A stretch of DNA of 64,000 nt from Subtercola boreus (GCF_003399625.1 NZ_NBXA01000026.1:434001-498000); one strand, 5' to 3'. Positions 17,010 through 28,377 are shown, counted from the stretch's first letter. A program made the numbers and translations. The notes: generated from the sequence alone by a model not told the origin.

Positions 17010-18122
17010 ATGACGCCGACACCCCCTCCCCCTTTCCGCGCTGACGCGGTCGGGAGCTACCTCCGACCCGAGACGGTGCACACGGCACGTGCCGAGCACG
17101 CAGCTGGCACGATCGACGATCGGGCGCTCGCTTCGATCGAAGACCGGGCGATCCTCGACCTGATCCGGCAGCAGGAGGATGTCGGTCTCGAAGCGGTGAC
17201 CGATGGCGAGTTCCGGCGCGCCTACTGGCACTTCGACTTCTTCGCCGGGCTCGACGGGGTGACACTCGGCGAAGGGGCGACCGGCATGGACTTCCAGGGG
17301 CAGGCCATCAGGCCCCTGGCCGTCGAAGTCACCGGCCGGCTCGGCTTTCCCTCGGATCATCCGATGCTCGCGCACTTCGCCTTCCTGAAGGCGAACACCG
17401 ATCGGGTCGCCAAGATGACCATCCCCTCACCCACGGTGCTCCACTTCAGGCTCGCCGAAGACGCGGTGCCAGCAGACCTCTATCCCGACCGCGACTCGCT
17501 GTTCGACGATCTCGCGGCCGCGTACCGGTCGGCCGTCGCCTCCTTCTACGCCGCCGGGTGTCGCTACCTGCAGTTCGACGACACGGCATGGGCCTATCTC
17601 TGTTCGGAGACCGAACTCGAGAAGGCCAGGGCCCGCGGAATGGACACCGACACCATCCAGGACGCCTATGTGAAGCTGATCAACGACTCGATCCGGGACA
17701 AACCGAGCGACATGGTGATCACGACCCATGTCTGCCGCGGCAACTTCCGGTCATCCTGGATAGCCTCCGGGGGCTATGAGCCCATTGCCGAGAACCTCCT
17801 GGCGGCGTGCGACTACGACGGATACTTCCTCGAATACGATTCCGAACGGGCCGGCGGATTCGAACCCCTGAGATTTCTCCCCAAGGGCCAGAAGATCGTC
17901 GTGCTCGGGCTCATCACCACCAAGTCCGGCACGCTCGAGACGGAATCCTCGGTCGCCGGCCGTATCGCCGAAGCGGCGGAATACGCATCTCTCGACCAAC
18001 TCGCCCTCAGCCCGCAGTGCGGGTTCGCCTCGACAGAGGAGGGCAATCTCCTCACTGAGGACGAGCAGTGGGCCAAGATCCGCGAAGTCATCCAGATCGC
18101 GGGCAACATCTGGGAGCGCTGA
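17010..18122 (+). CDS. MetE C-terminal-domain-like methyltransferase (YxjG/YxjH type)
   Basis: Zinc methyltransferase of 370 residues resembling only the C-terminal catalytic domain of cobalamin-independent methionine synthase. The beta-barrel start VGSYLRPE, the conserved TDGEFRR, and the zinc-ligand motifs THVCRGNF and SPQCGF are present; the N-terminal half of full MetE is absent. Such short homologs transfer methyl groups to thiols, often with donors other than methyl-THF-triglutamate. It lies near an O-demethylation operon that makes methyl-THF, so it may help drain methyl groups; that link is inference. Confidence 0.85.
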   Translation: MTPTPPPPFRADAVGSYLRPETVHTARAEHAAGTIDDRALASIEDRAILDLIRQQEDVGLEAVTDGEFRRAYWHFDFFAGLDGVTLGEGATGMDFQGQAIRPLAVEVTGRLGFPSDHPMLAHFAFLKANTDRVAKMTIPSPTVLHFRLAEDAVPADLYPDRDSLFDDLAAAYRSAVASFYAAGCRYLQFDDTAWAYLCSETELEKARARGMDTDTIQDAYVKLINDSIRDKPSDMVITTHVCRGNFRSSWIASGGYEPIAENLLAACDYDGYFLEYDSERAGGFEPLRFLPKGQKIVVLGLITTKSGTLETESSVAGRIAEAAEYASLDQLALSPQCGFASTEEGNLLTEDEQWAKIREVIQIAGNIWER

Positions 18123-18153
18123 GGGTCCCGGGCGGATCCGGGGGTGGGCCAGA

Positions 18154-18693
18154 ATGAGTCCCATGGATGTCCCCGATCAGTCGCGCGCCGGCTCTCGCGC
18201 CTTCGACTTCCCGGCCGAGAACCGGCTCCCGTCCGATCTTCCCCTGCCGGATGCGCTCGATCTCTCCCAGTTCACACCGCGACTCATCACGATCCTCTCG
18301 AACATCATGTCGGTCCGCGAGTCGCAGAGTCTCCGGCAGAAGTTCGACCTCGGCACGACCGACTGGCGGATCATCGGGGCGCTCGCACAGGAACCGGCCA
18401 TGACGGCAACCGAGCTCTCGAGGTACACCGTCATGAGCAAGGCCGTCATCTCGCGAAAGCTGGCCGGGCTCGTCGACGGCGGACTGATCCAGCAGGGCGA
18501 TGGTCCCCGCGGATCCCGGCCACTGCGTCTCACGGCGAAGGGTGCGGAGATGTACAGCGGGATGTGGCCCATCGCCTACCGTGCGCAGCGGCTGATCGAG
18601 CGCACCCTGACCCAGCCCGAACTGATCACCCTGGAATCCCTGCTCATGCGCCTGGTCGACGCGACGAACGACGATGGGGCGTGGCTCGACTGA
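18154..18693 (+). CDS. MarR-family transcriptional regulator
   Basis: Winged-helix regulator of 179 residues. A 40-residue N-terminal extension is followed by the MarR fold, with the recognition region TATELSRYTVMSKAVISRKLAGLVDGGLI and the wing GSRPLRLT. An alternative start is ATG 18163, seven bases after a CAGAAT -10-like box. It lies between the MetE-like and aldehyde dehydrogenase genes on the same strand. MarR proteins often sense aromatic acids, and the aldehyde dehydrogenase is the most likely target. Confidence 0.88.
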   Translation: MSPMDVPDQSRAGSRAFDFPAENRLPSDLPLPDALDLSQFTPRLITILSNIMSVRESQSLRQKFDLGTTDWRIIGALAQEPAMTATELSRYTVMSKAVISRKLAGLVDGGLIQQGDGPRGSRPLRLTAKGAEMYSGMWPIAYRAQRLIERTLTQPELITLESLLMRLVDATNDDGAWLD

Positions 18694-18735
18694 GACCACG
18701 CTTCCCAAGCCGGATGGTTCGGGATACTCTTCTCC

Positions 18736-18751
18736 TGTTACCCAGGGAACA
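18736..18751. promoter_or_regulatory. Candidate MarR-type operator upstream of the aldehyde dehydrogenase gene
   Basis: TGTTACCCAGGGAACA is an imperfect palindrome (six of eight pairs). It lies in the marR-aldehyde dehydrogenase gap, just after a GATACT -10-like box. Size fits a MarR dimer site; assignment is tentative. Confidence 0.35.
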
Positions 18752-18824
18752 CGAGCCTGCGTAACCCTTCAACGGTGCGAGCAGCGACGCTCACACCATC
18801 GCAGTCACAGAGAGGTGCTCGCGA

Positions 18825-20306
18825 ATGACCATCACCACGCCCACGGAATCGTCCGTTGCCACGACAGAGCTCTTCATCGACGGCGCCGTGCGTCACACGG
18901 TCGATCGCCTCGAGATCGTCGACCCCGCCCGCGCGGGAGTCATCATCGGCTCGGCCGCCGCCGCGTCCGAGGCCGACGTCGCCGACGCGGTCGCCGCTGC
19001 CAAGGCAGCGTTCCCTGCCTGGGCGGCGCTCTCACCGACAGAACGCGCTGCGGCGATGACGGAGGCGATCGCCGGCATCGCCGACCTCCGCGACGAGGAT
19101 GCCGCCATCCTCACGCAGGAGAACGGCAAGATCCGGATGGAGTCCTGGATCGACGCCCTCGTCTTCGAGATCCGCTGGAACCTCGCTCTCATGCACACCG
19201 ACGAGATCGACACGTCGACCGTGCTCTCCCCGATGCCCGGCATTCCGGTGACGACGGAGATCAGCTACCAGCCGCTCGGCGTGGTGACGATCATCGTGCC
19301 CTTCAACTGGCCGATCGCCATTCTCGCCGCCGCCCTCCCCCACGCGCTTCTCGCGGGCAACACCGTGATCGTCAAGCCGCCTGTCTCCGCGCCGCTCGCA
19401 ACCACACGCGTCGTGCAGCGTGTGGCCGAGAAACTCCCCGCCGGCGTGCTGAACGTGGTGACCGGCCGCGACTCCGAGATGACTGCCCTCATCCAGAACG
19501 AAGACGTCGCCAAGGTGTGCTTCACCGGCTCCGTCGGCGGTGGCAAGCGCATGATGCAGATGGCGTCCCAGACGCTGACACGCGTGACTCTGGAGCTCGG
19601 CGGCAACGACCCGGCGGTGATCCTCGACGACGCGATCCTCGACGATGTGCACCTCGACCGGCTGTTCGGCGCGATCTACGAGACCACGGGCCAGGTCTGC
19701 ATGAACGCCAAGCGCGTCTATGTGCACAACTCCCGGAAGGACGAACTGGTCGCCGGCCTCACCGCCCGTCTCGAGAAGGCGGTGCTGGGCGACGGCCTGC
19801 AGGAGGGCACGACGATGGGACCCCTGCACTCTCCGGCGCAGAAGGCCTTCGTCGACGACCTGATCGACGAGGCCAGAGCATCGGGTGCGACCGTGCTCGA
19901 GTTCGGCGAACTGCCGGGGGGCGAGCTCGCCGGTGGCAACTTCGTGCGACCCGCTCTCGTGATCGACCCGGCGCACGACCTCCGGGTGGTCGCCGAGGAA
20001 CAGTTCGGCCCGGTCATCCCGATCATCGGCATCGACTCCGACGAAGAGGGTGTGCGCCTCGCAAACGACTCCTGGGGCGGCCTCGGCGGATCGGTCTGGT
20101 CAGCCGATGAGGGGCGGGCGAAGAAGATCGCCGCACAGCTCGTCACGGGCTATGTGTGGATCAACGACCACGGAGCCGACCGGCTCGACCTGCGTGCACC
20201 GTTCGGTGGCATGAAGCAGTCGGGTATCGGGCGCGAGCAGGGCATCCTCGGCATCCGTGCCTTCCAGGACACCCGCTCTGTCGCGGTGCTCGAAGCGAAC
20301 GACTGA
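18825..20306 (+). CDS. NAD(P)-dependent aldehyde dehydrogenase (candidate vanillin dehydrogenase)
   Basis: Aldehyde dehydrogenase of 493 residues, oxidising an aldehyde to its acid. Catalytic Cys292 (GQVCMN), general base Glu257 (LELGGNDP), the NAD-site segment VPFNWPIAIL and the Lys in VIVKPP are present. ATG 18825 is preceded by GAGAGG at good spacing. Its position between a MarR regulator and an O-demethylase operon suggests an aromatic aldehyde such as vanillin as substrate, but sequence alone does not fix this. It is convergent with the PadR gene. Confidence 0.88.
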   Translation: MTITTPTESSVATTELFIDGAVRHTVDRLEIVDPARAGVIIGSAAAASEADVADAVAAAKAAFPAWAALSPTERAAAMTEAIAGIADLRDEDAAILTQENGKIRMESWIDALVFEIRWNLALMHTDEIDTSTVLSPMPGIPVTTEISYQPLGVVTIIVPFNWPIAILAAALPHALLAGNTVIVKPPVSAPLATTRVVQRVAEKLPAGVLNVVTGRDSEMTALIQNEDVAKVCFTGSVGGGKRMMQMASQTLTRVTLELGGNDPAVILDDAILDDVHLDRLFGAIYETTGQVCMNAKRVYVHNSRKDELVAGLTARLEKAVLGDGLQEGTTMGPLHSPAQKAFVDDLIDEARASGATVLEFGELPGGELAGGNFVRPALVIDPAHDLRVVAEEQFGPVIPIIGIDSDEEGVRLANDSWGGLGGSVWSADEGRAKKIAAQLVTGYVWINDHGADRLDLRAPFGGMKQSGIGREQGILGIRAFQDTRSVAVLEAND

Positions 20307-20366
20307 CCGATCACGTCGGTACCGGGTCGATCAGCACCGCCAAGACCCAGGATGACCAGCCGGCCG

Positions 20367-20981
20367 TCAGGCATCACCGGCAGGTGCCCTGAGGCTCGCC
20401 TCCGCCGACAGGCGGTCGACGAGCTCCAGGCCACGCTCTGCCCACTCGATCTCCGTGCGCGCGCGCTCCACCAGACCCTCGTAGGTGAAACGCTTGAAGG
20501 CGATGGTTCGGGCATGCTCCGATTCGGGAGTCACCGCCAGCCGACGGACGAGCATCGGATTGTCGACGGCATCGATCCGTGTGAGCTCCCGCTCCCACTG
20601 GCCGAGCTCGTCCCGCCACTGTTCAATGTGCCGCAGGAGGAAGATCGTGGCCTGCTCAGGCGACGTCGACTCGAGGTACGCGGCCCTCAGGTGGGCCGGA
20701 TCACGAACGCGCTGGTACTCGAGGGGGCTGTTCATCCAGTCGAGGAACGCCGCGTCGCCGGTTTCCGTGACGTGGTAGAGGATCCGGGTGCCACGCACGC
20801 CGCGAACCTGCTCTTCGGGCTCGATCAGCCCGTCGACGTGCATCCGCCGGAGCTCCGGGTAGATCTGGGAGTCCGGCGCGTGCCAGACGTGCCCCACCGA
20901 CACAGAGAACTGCTTCTGCAGGTCGTAGCCCGACAGCGGCCCTGTGCGCAGCAGGGCAAGAAGCGCGTACCTCAAACTCAT
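20367..20981 (-). CDS. PadR-family regulator, VanR-like
   Basis: PadR regulator of 204 residues starting at the canonical position: MSLRYALLALLRTGPLSGYDLQ, recognition-helix region DSQIYPELRRM, wing with TRILYHVTETG, then a long coiled dimerisation arm (about residues 90-190). It is the last gene of the metF-purU-ligM operon. PadR-type VanR represses vanillate genes in Corynebacterium, binding inverted half-sites with a 4-nt gap. A palindrome of that design (24289-24308) sits at the head of this operon, so this protein is the likely repressor of vanillate-type demethylation. Confidence 0.85.
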   Translation of the reverse strand: MSLRYALLALLRTGPLSGYDLQKQFSVSVGHVWHAPDSQIYPELRRMHVDGLIEPEEQVRGVRGTRILYHVTETGDAAFLDWMNSPLEYQRVRDPAHLRAAYLESTSPEQATIFLLRHIEQWRDELGQWERELTRIDAVDNPMLVRRLAVTPESEHARTIAFKRFTYEGLVERARTEIEWAERGLELVDRLSAEASLRAPAGDA

Positions 20982-21022
20982 ACGCGCTTCCTCCCTGCTG
21001 GCATGCTGTCGATCGGCGCTGC

Positions 21023-23348
<2,326 letters not shown>

Positions 23349-23352
<4 letters not shown>

Positions 23353-24230
23353 AGCGCCGTGTCCGCACTGAACGCGCGAGCCCAGTCGGCCGTCGCCTTC
23401 AACCCGCCGAACGTGTAGAAGTGCAGGCTCACCGGCCCCGACCCCGCATCCTCGGCGAGCAGATCCCCGAGCTCGGAGACGAAACGCTCGGGCCCGGCGG
23501 TGCCCATCAGATTGGTGAGGGAGAAACCGTACTTCTTGACGATCATCGTGTTCGCACCCACCCCGAACCGCCGCGCGAAGCTCAGCAGCCGTTTGATGCC
23601 CGCGGGACCCGGCGTGCCGACACGGATCGGCGTGTCGATACCGCGGGTGCGCACCTCCCGGATCCACTCGACGACGGGAGTGGTGTCGAACGCGAACTGG
23701 GTCAGGATGGTGGCATCCAGACCCTGCTCGGAGAGCGCCTTCGACTTGTCCTCGAGCGCCTTCCACAGAACGTCGCCCGGGATGTCGGGGTGCCCTTCGG
23801 GGTAGCCCGCGATGCTCACCTCACGCACTCCGTACTTCTGCAGCACCCCGGAGCGGATGACCGCGAGCGAGTCCTCATACGGACCCTCGGGTATTGCAGG
23901 GTCACCGCCGACCGCGAACACGTGCCCGGAGGCGCCGATCTCCTGCAGGGCGCCGAGGTACTCCTCGAGTTGCGCCTCCGACGAGAGCCGCCTGGCCGAG
24001 ATGTGCGGTACGGGAACGAAGCCGGCCTCGATCACCGCCTTCGAGGCAGCAATGCGCATGGCGAGATCCTCGTTGCCGAGAAAGGTGACATTCACTTTCG
24101 AGCCGGCCGGAATCGCGTCCTTCGCCTCGAGCAGGCCGGGTATGTCCTTGCCCGTCATTTCGAGTGAATAACCGGCCAGGAGGGCAACGGCCGCCGTGCT
24201 GTTCTGGCCTGGGGAAGGGGATCGAGACAC
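23349..24230 (-). CDS. metF: Methylenetetrahydrofolate reductase family protein
   Basis: TIM-barrel flavoenzyme of 293 residues interconverting 5-methyl-THF and 5,10-methylene-THF. Motifs include SLEMTGKD near residue 22, VNVTFLGNED, VFAVGGDP, SIAGYPEGHP and the C-terminal LHFYTFGG. It resembles the MetF branch found with ligM genes rather than the usual housekeeping MetF, and here it would run toward methylene-THF. Start GTG 24230 has AAAGGA upstream. It is the first gene of the metF-purU-ligM-padR operon, directly behind the palindromic operator. Confidence 0.88.
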
Positions 24231-24288
24231 AGGTCGTCATCCTTTGCGAAGTCGGATATCAACGCTTCGTTGCGTTGCCCTCCTGAAT

Positions 24289-24308
24289 TTACCTATGTCC
24301 ATAGGTAA
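24289..24308. promoter_or_regulatory. Palindromic operator of the O-demethylation operon
   Basis: TTACCTATGTCCATAGGTAA: perfect 8-bp arms with a 4-nt gap, 58 bp before metF and 48 bp before the divergent pseudogene start. Half-site spelling and the N4 gap resemble the VanR (PadR) operator of Corynebacterium glutamicum, and a VanR-like gene closes the operon. Confidence 0.72.
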
Positions 24309-24356
24309 TGTCCAGAGGTACCGCTACTCTCGGCCGTACGGAACGAAGGAGTTCGC

Positions 24357-24592
24357 ATGAGCGAGTCTCTGGCGGATGCCCTGGCCACCCTGATGCGTCC
24401 AGGCCTGACGGCAGCGATGTGGGCATCTCGCATGACGCCGGTTACATCACCGGAGCCCAGGTCTTCGTCTCCCTCGCGAGGGTGGCCGCAGAATTCGCCG
24501 AACCCGGCAACGCCGTGACCGTCGTGTGGGGCGAAGACCCCAACTCGCGCCGACGTGATACCCCGGCAGGAACTCCTCGCGGGTATCACTAG
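24357..24592 (+). pseudogene. Deletion remnant of a second GcvT/LigM-like demethylase gene
   Basis: Two ends of one gene joined by a large deletion. The 5' end keeps AAGGAG and ATG 24357 with an ordinary start (MSESLADALATLMRPG). From about 24414, in another frame, comes a typical GcvT-like C-terminus: VGISHDAGYITG, SLARVAAEF, GNAVTVVWGEDPNS. The same region in LigM reads TGYS..., [19 protein letters not shown]. About 400 internal codons are missing. It is divergent from the metF operon across the shared operator, so it was probably a second methoxy-compound demethylase in the same regulon. Confidence 0.75.
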
Positions 24593-24607
24593 CCGGTCTC
24601 TTCTCGG

Positions 24608-25024
24608 TCAGGGAGTGGGAGTCACGGTCCAGGTGCCGTTGGTCTGTATAGCCATCACCCCAGGGAGGTCCGCATCGAAGACCTCCGAGAACGCTCCGGT
24701 GTCGCCGAAGACCTGAGGGTTGCCCGAGGTGGTGAACACCCGTCCCGAGAAGGAATCGCCAGCGCCGGCCACGAACCCTCCGCCTGGACGATGAGCATCT
24801 GATCGGCCGGGTCGTCCTCGAAGACATCCATCAGGAACGACCCGTTCATCGGTGCGGCCGCCCCTTCCGCCACGGGGCCAGCGTCGAGGGTTCCGGCCAC
24901 AGGTTCCGCGGTCGCCGGAGTCGTCACTGTGGGTGTCGGAGTCGGCGTCACGAGGTCCTCGATGCGGGCGTGGGTCGAGGCCGCCTGGCTCGTTGGACTG
25001 TACGACAGGTGCCCGCTTCCCCAT
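24608..25024 (-). pseudogene. Frameshifted remnant of a small secreted or surface protein gene
   Basis: AGGAGGAGG stands correctly before ATG 25024, but the reading frame is broken. The middle part (about 24951-24775) reads well in another frame as a Thr/Pro/Ala linker followed by MNGSFLMDVFEDDPADQMLIV. The ending (GDSFSGRVFTTSGNPQVFG... to the TGA at 24608) returns to the first frame. At least two indels are needed, and the N-terminus lacks an obvious signal peptide. I do not recognise the family. Confidence 0.55.
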
Positions 25025-25139
25025 TTGATCCTCCTCCTGCCGGTCGATGTCCTGGTTCTTCGTCGCCACCGGCCCGCACCCGATCAGCCTCCGCCTGTCT
25101 GAGCCACCAGAAAAAGCGTCCTACGAGGAGTCGAGTCAG

Positions 25140-26054
25140 TCATGACTCTGGTTCGGTGCGTGTCTGTCTGAGGAGTTGTCCCGGGGTGAGCCCGAAGGTG
25201 GTGCGGGCGGCGTGCCGGAGTTCTTTAGGACTCATACCCGCCTCTTTCGCGAGTGCCGCTAACGTCAGCGGGTGGGCGTTCTGCGGGATCGCGCGTATTG
25301 CGGCGTCCAGACGGGTGTGCTGGATGGTCTCCCGGATGGTGTGCCCGTTCGCCGCGAACGCCCGCTGGAGATGCCTCAGCGACAGATTCAGCTGTCTGGC
25401 GATATCCGCCGGTTCCAGTGCGGGGTCGTCGTATCTCGCCTGAATGATCGCAACTGCGGCTTCGTAAGCGCCTTCCACCCGCATCTCTTCGGTGTGCGAC
25501 GTGTGGGTTTGTGCGAAGAGTGCTGCTGCGAGTTCGACGAACACGGCTTTCGAAGGGTGCCCGGCAGACACCGGTTCCGGGCTCGGGGTGGCGGTGAAGG
25601 TTCTCAGAAACGAGAGGGTGGGCCTGAGTAGGTGGGATCGGGAATCGATCCGGCCTGCCGGCGCCGATGGGCGACGTCCCGGCCCGGTCAAGAGACGGTC
25701 CTGGACCGAGATCACCAGAAACCGGGTGGGAAGGTGTGTTTCGCAGGAGATGTGCGCCCAGCCGGGAGCCCAGCCTGCGTCACCGGTGGCGAAAGTGTGG
25801 GTGCGGTCACCGCCGAGGAAGGAGTACCTCCCTTTGTCTATGAAGAAAAGGCTGGTGTAGCCCGAGTCCGAAACGTCCACGACAGGCCGCGGTGCGACCA
25901 GGCATTCGGACTGCTCGATCCGGGAGACGATCACATCCCCGAAAATCCACCGACGACCCTGGTACTGGAACTCGCCGGGCCCGGTATTCACGATCATCCA
26001 CGGCGCCGCGCGAAGAGCTTCCGCCCCGGTCAGCGACCAGCTCTGCACCGTCAC
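25140..26054 (-). CDS. AraC-family transcriptional regulator
   Basis: Regulator of 304 residues with an N-terminal cupin-like sensing domain (FGDVIVSRIEQSE, GYTSLFFIDKG), as in AraC-binding-like regulators, and a C-terminal double helix-turn-helix (about residues 200-295: PADIARQLNLSLRHLQRAFAANG and LAALAKEAGMSPKELRHAART). GTG 26054 start. GC content and codon use are less extreme than in the flanking operons, consistent with an acquired segment. No adjacent structural gene is an obvious target. Confidence 0.87.
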   Translation of the reverse strand: MTVQSWSLTGAEALRAAPWMIVNTGPGEFQYQGRRWIFGDVIVSRIEQSECLVAPRPVVDVSDSGYTSLFFIDKGRYSFLGGDRTHTFATGDAGWAPGWAHISCETHLPTRFLVISVQDRLLTGPGRRPSAPAGRIDSRSHLLRPTLSFLRTFTATPSPEPVSAGHPSKAVFVELAAALFAQTHTSHTEEMRVEGAYEAAVAIIQARYDDPALEPADIARQLNLSLRHLQRAFAANGHTIRETIQHTRLDAAIRAIPQNAHPLTLAALAKEAGMSPKELRHAARTTFGLTPGQLLRQTRTEPES

Positions 26055-26219
26055 AATCGCTTACACCCCGCGATCCCACCCACGCCAGCAAACTCCGCCC
26101 CAGCTATTCGCGGGGAGCCCAGCATAACCCCGGGGACCATTCAACAGCCTCGGGCCCTGTGGGTCACGGTCGAAATCGAGGCAGCTCGAGCCCAGCCAGA
26201 GGGCTCGGTGACCGTCACC

Positions 26220-27629
26220 TCACGGTTTCAGGCTGAGATCGCGGGTCGCGGCGGGCAGGACGACCACGAAGTGTGCGCCTGTCGTGAGCGATTCAGTGAT
26301 GTGGACCTGCCCGCCGTGCGCGTGGGCGATCTCGGCGGCAATGGAAAGGCCAAGCCCCGAGTTCCCCTTCGAACGATTCCGGCTGCTGTCGAGCCGCACG
26401 AAGCGTTCGAAGACCCGCTCCCGCTCCGCCGCCGGAATACCCGGGCCATCGTCGACAATCTCGATCACGGCGGTGTCGGCTACAGGACACGCGCTGATCG
26501 CCACCGTAGTGCTGGCGTAGCGAACGGCGTTGTCAACGATATTGCGCACCAGTCGGTCGAGGTCTTGTGCGTTCCCCCGCGCAGCGAGCCCCGGCGTCAC
26601 AGCAACTGTCACGGTCAGAGCACCCACCCGGGTGGACGCGACAATGCGAGCGATCAGTTCGGCGATGTCGACCCTCTCTCCCCGTGCGCCGAGTTCACCC
26701 TCGTCGGCCTTGGCCAGAACGAGCAACTGCTGTAGGAGAGTTTCGAGCCGAATGGATTGTTCCGCCGCGCGAGCAGCGATGACGGGCCACGGCGCACTGT
26801 CGGGGTGGGCAATACCCACCTCCAGAGTGGTGCGGATCGCGGCGAGTGGGCTGCGTAGCTCGTGGGAGGCATCCGCGACAAACTGTCGTTGCTTGAGCGC
26901 CGACACCTCGAGGCGCGTCAGCATCCTGTTCATGGTCAACGCGAGTTGCCCGATCTCATCGCCCACCATTGGCTCCGGCACCCGGCGCGAGAGATCGTCT
27001 GAGGTGATGTCGTTGACGGAGCGTCTGATCTGCTCGACAGGCCGAAGGGCCCGCCCCACGATCAGCCACACCGCCACGATCGAGAGCACGAGAATGATCG
27101 GCATTCCGATCAGCAGGACCCGCCCGAACTCCGAGGTCACCAGGTCGAGGATGCCGGTGTCTGTGCCGGTGATGATGACGACGGGCTCGCCATTGACGGT
27201 GGCGCGGGTGCCGACGACAATAGCCGAGTCAGGAACGATACCGCTTGCGGCGGGCAACCGCAGCGGTTGGTCGGTGCCATCGGGCAGCGAGTAGACGGCT
27301 GGCTGTCCGGCGAGGGAAGCGGTGGAGGCAAGCACGGAGCCATCTGCCGCGAGCACCTGGGCCTCGTACACGGCGTCGAAGGTGGAGCGGGCAAGCGGGG
27401 TCGTCCATCCGTTGCCCGTCGCGCCCCGCTCGATTTGAGTTGCGTACTCGCCCAGTCCCCCACTGAGGTTCTGGCGCACTGAATTGGTCTGCACGACGAA
27501 CATGAGCAGCATCCCTGCCAGGATCGCTGTTGTCATTGCGACGCTCGCGATCCCGGTGACGCGCGCGCGAAGAGACCGTCTGCCGCGCCACGACTGCCAG
27601 AGCAGTGAGCCCCTCCTCGTGTCACTCAC
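26220..27629 (-). CDS. Sensor histidine kinase
   Basis: Classical membrane kinase of 469 residues: TM1 about 31-48, extracytoplasmic domain of about 110 residues, TM2 about 167-190, HAMP (ALRPVEQIRRSVNDI), HisKA with His256 in DASHELRSP, and HATPase_c with DDGPGIP and NSGLGLSIAAEI. GTG 27629 overlaps the regulator stop (GTGA). Overall layout is close to the MprB/CutS-type actinobacterial kinases. The 165 bp downstream, before the AraC gene, contain no gene. Confidence 0.93.
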   Translation of the reverse strand: MSDTRRGSLLWQSWRGRRSLRARVTGIASVAMTTAILAGMLLMFVVQTNSVRQNLSGGLGEYATQIERGATGNGWTTPLARSTFDAVYEAQVLAADGSVLASTASLAGQPAVYSLPDGTDQPLRLPAASGIVPDSAIVVGTRATVNGEPVVIITGTDTGILDLVTSEFGRVLLIGMPIILVLSIVAVWLIVGRALRPVEQIRRSVNDITSDDLSRRVPEPMVGDEIGQLALTMNRMLTRLEVSALKQRQFVADASHELRSPLAAIRTTLEVGIAHPDSAPWPVIAARAAEQSIRLETLLQQLLVLAKADEGELGARGERVDIAELIARIVASTRVGALTVTVAVTPGLAARGNAQDLDRLVRNIVDNAVRYASTTVAISACPVADTAVIEIVDDGPGIPAAERERVFERFVRLDSSRNRSKGNSGLGLSIAAEIAHAHGGQVHITESLTTGAHFVVVLPAATRDLSLKP

Positions 27630-28303
27630 ACCGTGTCGTCCTGTATGAGATATCCCTCGCCGCGCAGGGTGTGGATGACCGGAATGCTGTGAGACGCCTC
27701 GATCCTGCGGCGCAATCGGTGCACGAGTACCTCCACGACCGCGGGACCACCCTCATAGGCCGTGTCCCAGCAATGGTCGAGCAGTTCGGACTTCGAGACG
27801 ACGGCGCCCTTGTGGCGCATCAGATATTCGAGAACGGACAGTTCACGGCTGGTGAGCTCGATCGACCTGTTTCCCCGCGTCACCGAGCGGCTTGACGGGT
27901 CGAAAGTGAGGCCAGCGGCCGTGAGCAAGGCAGGTCGTTCGCCAAGGCCACGCCGGGTGAGAGCACGCAGGTGCGCAAGCAACACCGGATATGCAAAAGG
28001 CTTCGCGAGATATGCGTCCGCACCGCTGTCGAGTCCTTCGGCGTGGTCAAGGTCATCGTCCATCGCGGTGAGCATGAGAACAGGCGTCCAAATGCCCTGA
28101 GCTCGCAATCGGCGACAGACGTGGTAGCCGTCCAGGCCGGGCAGCATCACGTCGAGCACAATCACATCGTGGGGCACCTCTTCGGCTTTCCACAGACCGT
28201 CGATTCCGTTCTCGGCGACATCCACCACGTAGCCTTCCGCCTGGAGGCCCCAAGCCAAGGAGGCCGACATCGCCTCTTCGTCTTCGATCACCAGAACCCT
28301 CAT
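27626..28303 (-). CDS. OmpR-family response regulator
   Basis: Regulator of 225 residues: acidic pocket EDEE, phospho-acceptor Asp51 (VIVLDVMLPG), Lys in AKPF, and a C-terminal winged helix ending in LRGEGYLI. ATG 28303 is the canonical RR start (MRVLVIEDEE); longer in-frame openings were rejected. Upstream, three TCAG units at exact 11-bp spacing (28352-28377) look like its own binding site, so autoregulation and control of the divergent CPBP gene are likely. Confidence 0.93.
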   Translation of the reverse strand: MRVLVIEDEEAMSASLAWGLQAEGYVVDVAENGIDGLWKAEEVPHDVIVLDVMLPGLDGYHVCRRLRAQGIWTPVLMLTAMDDDLDHAEGLDSGADAYLAKPFAYPVLLAHLRALTRRGLGERPALLTAAGLTFDPSSRSVTRGNRSIELTSRELSVLEYLMRHKGAVVSKSELLDHCWDTAYEGGPAVVEVLVHRLRRRIEASHSIPVIHTLRGEGYLIQDDTV

Positions 28304-28351
28304 CCCACAAGCATCGCGCACAACCATTACAGCCCGCTTACACACCCTCAA

Positions 28352-28377
28352 TCAGGGAGCGTTCAGCAGATGCTCAG
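28352..28377. promoter_or_regulatory. Tandem 11-bp-phased repeats, likely response-regulator site
   Basis: TCAG occurs at 28352, 28363 and 28374, the last two as GTTCAG and GCTCAG, exactly 11 bp apart. OmpR-family dimers bind direct repeats with this spacing. It lies in the divergent gap between the response regulator and the CPBP protease. Confidence 0.55.

Noticed and set aside
18825-20306. Firm naming of the aldehyde dehydrogenase as vdh
   Set aside because: Substrate residues cannot be judged without alignment; only the neighbourhood suggests vanillin.
24289-24308. Intrinsic terminator
   Set aside because: The palindrome lies between divergent starts, has a 4-nt gap and no T-tract, so an operator fits better.
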